This document shows, in pieces, positions 6,701 through 10,363 of a stretch of DNA of 10,363 bases. The position numbers and the translations under genes are program-made. Numbering within the stretch: position 1 is the first letter of the stretch; each line of letters opens with the position of its first letter. This DNA is from Bacillota bacterium (GTDB lineage Bacteria > Bacillota > GCA-003054495 > Carboxydocellales > JAJZTU01): the NCBI GenBank assembly GCA_021848765.1, contig JAJZTU010000104.1:1-10363 (forward strand). Direction: 5' to 3'. The notes beneath the pieces were generated by a model that ran no database searches, was not told the origin of the DNA, and was given only the letters and a program-made list of their open reading frames with translations.

Positions 6701-6816
6701 TTATTGTTGAACCTTATTCTTGAACCTCATTGTTAACCTTATTGTTGAACCTTATTGTTGAACCTTATTGTTGAACCTTATTGTTGAACCTTATTGTTGA
6801 ACCTCATTGTTAATCC
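6701..6816 (-). repeat. 13-bp tandem repeat, about nine copies, between RND and TolC-like genes
   Basis: The plus-strand unit TTATTGTTGAACC runs from 6701 to 6816. Five central copies (6739-6803) are identical; the outer copies carry single changes and one lacks a base. The array begins two bases after the RND stop codon and ends 11 bp short of the ribosome binding site of the next gene. The period is not a multiple of three and the minus-strand unit contains TAA, so it is noncoding. The identity of the central copies suggests recent expansion by slippage. Confidence 0.95.
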
Positions 6817-6818
6817 TT

Positions 6819-9800
6819 TCAGTTCACGCTTTCAGCCAGCTTCTGTCCGGCTGCTTTTCGCCCGGTAATTTTGCGGCCCAAATCATCAAACAGGGTATAC
6901 ACCACAGGTATAAGCACCAGAGTCAGCAAAGTGGATACCGTCAAACCTCCGACGACTACGGTTGCCATAGGCGCCTGGGCTTCCGCCCCTTCCCCCAGGC
7001 CAAGCGTCAATGGAAGCAACCCCAAAACCGTAGTCAGGGCTGTCATCAGGATTGGCCGCAGCCTGGTGGGGCCTGCTTTTAGTATCGCAGCATCCCGCTC
7101 CATCCCCCTGCCCCGCAGGACATTGATATAATCCACCAGCACTATAGCATTGGTAACCACGATACCGGCCAGCATGATAACCCCCATAAAGGCAGGGACA
7201 CTGAAGGCACGGCCTGTAATAGCCAGGGCCAGTACCACCCCAATGAAGGTGGTAGGCATGGAGAACATGATAATAAAGGGATACAACAAGGATTCAAACT
7301 GGAAGGCCATAACCATATACACCAGAATGACGGCCAGCAGCAAGGCCTCGGCAAGGCTCTTGAAGGACTTCATCATCTCCTCATTCTGGCCGCCGTATTT
7401 AATCTGGTAGCCGGGTGGAAGTTCCACCGCTGATAACTTGGCCTGCACATCTTTGGTTATACTTCTGAGGTCCCGGCCGATAATCTGGGAACTGACCGTA
7501 ACCTGCCTGGACTGGTTCTCCCGGTCAATAGCCACAGGCCCCCTGGCCACCTTAATGAAGGCCAACTCCCGCAGGGGCACACTCTGGCCACCCGGGGCGG
7601 TGATTATCAGACCGGAGAGGTCACTGAGCTTTTCGGCGGCCTGTTCAACCAATTTAACCCGGATGTCAATTTCATCCCCTTCTAGCCGGTACTTGGTGGC
7701 AACCTGACCGGCCATGGCATTTCTGATAGTGTTAGCAATCTGGCTGGCCGTGAGGCCCATAGAACCTGCTCTCTCCCGGTCAATCAGAATCTGGAGCTCA
7801 GGCTTGGCTGCAGCCAGGCTGCTCTCCACTTCCCGGGTCCCCGGAACTTTTTTCACCAGCTCTGCTGTACGGTCTGCCAGCGCCTGCAGGGTCCCCAGGT
7901 CATCCCCCTTGATAGTAACCTGCACCGGGGCGCCTCCCGGGGGACCGCCTTGTTGGGGGTCAGACATGCTCACCTGGAACTTCGCCCCGGGTATATTTTT
8001 CAACCGGCTGCGGATGTCATCAGCGATTACCTCGGTATGGCGGGTCCGTTCATTCCTTTTCCCTACCTTAACCCGTATCTGGGCCAGCTCAGTCTGGCCG
8101 CTGCCACCCAGGGCCATGTTCCGTCCGGTTGCGCCGATGCCGGTAAAGATTGTCTTCACCTCCGGGATGTCTTTGTCCAGAATGGCTTCCACCTTGTCAA
8201 CCACCCCGGAGGTCTCTTCAATTACCGTCCCTTTAGGCAGCTCAATATTGACGCTGATTTCCCCGGTATCTGTCTTGGGCATGAACTCCGCCCCAATTAC
8301 CGGCAGCAGGGCCAAACTGGCGACCAGGGTCCCGATTACCCCAAAAACCACAGTTTTGCGGTGGGACAAAGCCCAGACCAGCAGCCTGCGGTATTTCTCA
8401 TCCAGGCCGTCAATGAACCTGCCGCTGATATTGTAGAAAAAACGGCTCAGGCCCAGCTTGAAATGCTTTTCACCCTCCAAAGTGTGCAAAACTTTGGAAG
8501 ACAGCATGGGAATCAGAGTCAGGGAAACAAAGAGTGAGGCCAGCAAGGAGAAGCAAACGGTGAGAGCCATTTGCCGGAATAATTCCGAAGCCAAACCTTC
8601 AACGAAAACAATGGGCAAAAATACTACCACTGTGGTAAAGGTTGAAGCCATAACTGCAGTGGCCACCTCGGAGCTTCCCTTTTTGGCAGCTTCGATGAGG
8701 CTGTACCCTTCCTGGCGGTGCCGGTAGATGTTTTCCAAAATTACTATGGAGTCATCCACCATCCGGCCCACCCCTAAGGCTAATCCCCCCAAAGACATCA
8801 TGTTCAGGGTCATGTCAAAGGAATACAGCAGAATAAAGGTGGAAATTATGGAAATAGGGATGGACAGGGCCACCACCACCGTACTGCGCCAGTTGCGCAG
8901 GAACAGGAACAGTACCAAAACAGCCAGCGCCGCCCCGGAAATGGTATGGCGTTTTACGTTAGCAATAGACAGCTTGACAAACTCTGAGAAGTCCACCACT
9001 GTGCGGATATGTACCTTTTTCCCCGCCAGTTCCTGCTCCAGTTTTTTCAGCTCTGTATTAACCCGGCCGGCTACCTGGACCACATTGCTGCCTGTCTGTT
9101 TCAGGACGTGAATACCCAGACTGGCCTGCCCGTCCATCCTGGTGAGCTGGCTGGCCTTCTTGAACCCGTCCGTAACCTCGGAGATATCTCTCAGGCGTAC
9201 AAAGTTCCCCTGAGAGGTCCCTACCAGGATGTTTTCAATTTCTGCAATATCCCGGAATTCACCCAAAGTGCGGATGGCCAGGTTTTTCTTGGCATCCACC
9301 ACTTCACCGCTGGCCAGGTTGAGGTTTTCCGCCCTGAGGGCCTGGACCACCTGGGCCAGGGACAAACCGTAACCCTGGAGTTTTACAGGGTCTACCTGCA
9401 CTTGAATCTCCCTGGTGAGTCCCCCGGTAATGACCACCGAGGCAACCCCTTCCAGGCGTTCCAGGCGGTTTTTCACCACATCCTCGGCAATATTCCGGAG
9501 CTCCGCCGGATTTTGGCCCCCGGTCATCCCAATTTGGACAATGGGAATCTGGGAGGGATCCATCCGGAGCACTGAGGGCTGGTCAATGTCGTCAGGAAGC
9601 ATGGGTTTAATGCGGTCCAGTTTCTCCCGCATCTGGAGAGTGGCAAAGTTCATATCCGTGCCCCAGTTATACCAGACCAGCACCAGGGAGGTACCGGCCA
9701 TGGACTGGGAGGTGATATGGTCCACATTGTTTACCGTGCCCATAATTTCTTCCATGGGCCTGGTGACCAGGGTCTCGATTTCCTGAGGGCCGGCCCCCTC

Positions 9801-9953
9801 ATAATTGGTCACTACCGCCGCTACAGGGAAGTTCAGTTCCGGGTAAAGGTCGATAGCCAGCTTGCTCATGGAAACCAGGCCTAAAATGACCACCATGAGA
9901 AAGACCATGGAAATAGCTACCGGGCGGCTGACGGAAAAGTCAGAGAGCTTCAT
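6819..9953 (-). CDS. RND-family efflux permease (HAE1/AcrB type, SwrC-like)
   Basis: A 1044-residue proton-driven inner-membrane pump, full family length. ATG at 9953 has GGAGG (9962-9966) at an 8-base spacing. Layout is standard: TM1 at about 10-30, first large extracytoplasmic loop about 31-330, a TM block about 335-485, TM7 about 532-552, second loop about 555-860, and the last TM block about 866-1022. The N-terminus SVSRPVAISMVFLMVVILG and TM4 GRMVDDSIVILENIYRHRQEG are RND signatures; Asp400 and Asp401 match the proton-relay pair Asp407/Asp408 of AcrB. In TM10 the sequence GIVVTNAIVLVDY has Thr934 where AcrB has Lys940, as in B. subtilis SwrC (YerP). Substrate cannot be read; drugs, lipids or lipopeptides are typical for the group. 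It follows the adaptor gene by 73 bp and should work with it and with the TolC-like protein. Confidence 0.97.
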   Translation of the reverse strand: MKLSDFSVSRPVAISMVFLMVVILGLVSMSKLAIDLYPELNFPVAAVVTNYEGAGPQEIETLVTRPMEEIMGTVNNVDHITSQSMAGTSLVLVWYNWGTDMNFATLQMREKLDRIKPMLPDDIDQPSVLRMDPSQIPIVQIGMTGGQNPAELRNIAEDVVKNRLERLEGVASVVITGGLTREIQVQVDPVKLQGYGLSLAQVVQALRAENLNLASGEVVDAKKNLAIRTLGEFRDIAEIENILVGTSQGNFVRLRDISEVTDGFKKASQLTRMDGQASLGIHVLKQTGSNVVQVAGRVNTELKKLEQELAGKKVHIRTVVDFSEFVKLSIANVKRHTISGAALAVLVLFLFLRNWRSTVVVALSIPISIISTFILLYSFDMTLNMMSLGGLALGVGRMVDDSIVILENIYRHRQEGYSLIEAAKKGSSEVATAVMASTFTTVVVFLPIVFVEGLASELFRQMALTVCFSLLASLFVSLTLIPMLSSKVLHTLEGEKHFKLGLSRFFYNISGRFIDGLDEKYRRLLVWALSHRKTVVFGVIGTLVASLALLPVIGAEFMPKTDTGEISVNIELPKGTVIEETSGVVDKVEAILDKDIPEVKTIFTGIGATGRNMALGGSGQTELAQIRVKVGKRNERTRHTEVIADDIRSRLKNIPGAKFQVSMSDPQQGGPPGGAPVQVTIKGDDLGTLQALADRTAELVKKVPGTREVESSLAAAKPELQILIDRERAGSMGLTASQIANTIRNAMAGQVATKYRLEGDEIDIRVKLVEQAAEKLSDLSGLIITAPGGQSVPLRELAFIKVARGPVAIDRENQSRQVTVSSQIIGRDLRSITKDVQAKLSAVELPPGYQIKYGGQNEEMMKSFKSLAEALLLAVILVYMVMAFQFESLLYPFIIMFSMPTTFIGVVLALAITGRAFSVPAFMGVIMLAGIVVTNAIVLVDYINVLRGRGMERDAAILKAGPTRLRPILMTALTTVLGLLPLTLGLGEGAEAQAPMATVVVGGLTVSTLLTLVLIPVVYTLFDDLGRKITGRKAAGQKLAESVN

Positions 9954-9993
9954 CTTTAGTACCTCCGGTTATGTTTCTGGGGTCGCTCCGGAT

Positions 9994-10017
9994 GGGGCGG
10001 TTGCAGGGCGCCGCCCC
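9994..10017 (-). repeat. GC-rich inverted repeat between adaptor and RND genes
   Basis: GGGGCGG (9994-10000) and CCGCCCC (10011-10017) could form a 7-bp all-GC hairpin with a ten-base loop in the mRNA, in the 73-bp gap between the two genes. No T-run follows, so it is not a terminator. It could protect the upstream message or tune pump-to-adaptor ratio; function is unproven. Confidence 0.4.
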
Positions 10018-10026
10018 CGTATTCCC

Positions 10027-10363
10027 CTAGTTACCGCCCTGTACGGTCACGGGAGCTTTATCCGTAAGGAGCTGCTGCCCGTTAACCACTACCTGGTCTC
10101 CCTCGCTCAAGCCCTTGGCCACTTCCACACTGGTATCATCACTGAGGCCCAGGGTTACCTGCTTTTCCAGAGCTTCTTTACCACCGTTGACCACAAAAGC
10201 TATTTTCTTATCTCCACGGTCCAAAACCGCTTCCTTCGGTATCAGGAGTACCCCTTCCCTGGCCTTGGTGTCCAGGACCACTTCAGCAATCATGCCTGCT
10301 TTCAAAGCGGCATCCTTGTTTTCCAGCTCAATGCGCACCGGGAACGCCTTGGTGCGGGTATCT
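10027..10363 (-). CDS. RND efflux membrane fusion (HlyD/MFP) adaptor, C-terminal part
   Basis: Only the last 111 residues are inside the window; the frame is open to the right edge, so the start lies outside. The visible part begins DTRTKAFPVRIELEN, then ALKAGMIAEV, VLLIPKEAVLDRGDKKIAFVV, and GLSEGDQVVVNGQQLL. This is the beta-barrel and membrane-proximal end of periplasmic/extracytoplasmic adaptor proteins of RND pumps. The residues KAGMIAEV and IPKEAV are typical. The TAG stop at 10027 is 73 bp before the permease start. The family role is to link the permease to the TolC-type partner. The N-terminal lipobox or membrane anchor cannot be judged from here. Confidence 0.93.
   Translation of the reverse strand, partial: DTRTKAFPVRIELENKDAALKAGMIAEVVLDTKAREGVLLIPKEAVLDRGDKKIAFVVNGGKEALEKQVTLGLSDDTSVEVAKGLSEGDQVVVNGQQLLTDKAPVTVQGGN

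Noticed and set aside
6701..6816. Promoter for the TolC-like gene inside the 13-bp repeats
   Set aside because: No pair of -35 and -10 boxes with suitable spacing was found in the repeats; co-transcription from upstream is simpler.
7714..8436. Long plus-strand open frame (240 codons) opposite the RND gene, with others opposite the subtilase gene
   Set aside because: They are antisense shadows of strongly supported minus-strand genes, with no recognisable domains or ribosome binding sites.

Overview
The window reads as a stretch of chromosome from a moderate-GC Firmicute. I infer a Clostridia-class organism of the Desulfotomaculum/Pelotomaculum (Peptococcaceae) type from the S-layer-homology (SLH) proteins, strong AGGAGG-type ribosome binding sites, GTG/TTG starts and a SwrC/YerP-like RND pump. 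Genus cannot be fixed without a search. All six genes lie on the minus strand, so transcription runs from right to left. No tRNA, rRNA, transposase or true CRISPR array was seen.

Right half (10363 down to about 4789): an efflux cluster. In transcription order it has the 3' end of a membrane fusion (HlyD/MFP-type) adaptor, cut by the window edge, then a complete 1044-residue RND permease, a 385-residue TolC-family protein and a TetR-family regulator. The TolC-family protein keeps the helical hairpins of the family but seems to lack the beta-strand segments that form the outer-membrane barrel. That would fit a pump working in a cell without an outer membrane.

Left half (4624 down to 1): cell-surface proteins. 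A 1128-residue secreted subtilase has three N-terminal SLH domains and a long insert between its catalytic Asp and His. It has its own candidate promoter upstream and ends at a clear hairpin-plus-T-run terminator. After it, a near-consensus sigma-A promoter (TTGACG, 17 bp, TATAAT) drives a second SLH protein. That protein was found by reading the minus strand directly to the window edge: a signal peptide, three SLH domains and the beginning of a polysaccharide deacetylase (CE4/NodB-type) domain, cut before its catalytic motif.

Three of the gaps between genes are filled by short tandem repeats: 36 bp (7 half-units of about 18 bp) upstream of the deacetylase promoter, 27 bp (4 copies) between the TolC-like and TetR genes, and 13 bp (about 9 copies) between the RND and TolC-like genes. 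The 36-bp and 27-bp units share a core close to GGCAARTMAGCTKGTT and may belong to one dispersed family; the 13-bp unit is unrelated. The most notable points are the apparently barrel-less TolC-like protein in an otherwise standard tripartite operon, and these intergenic repeats.
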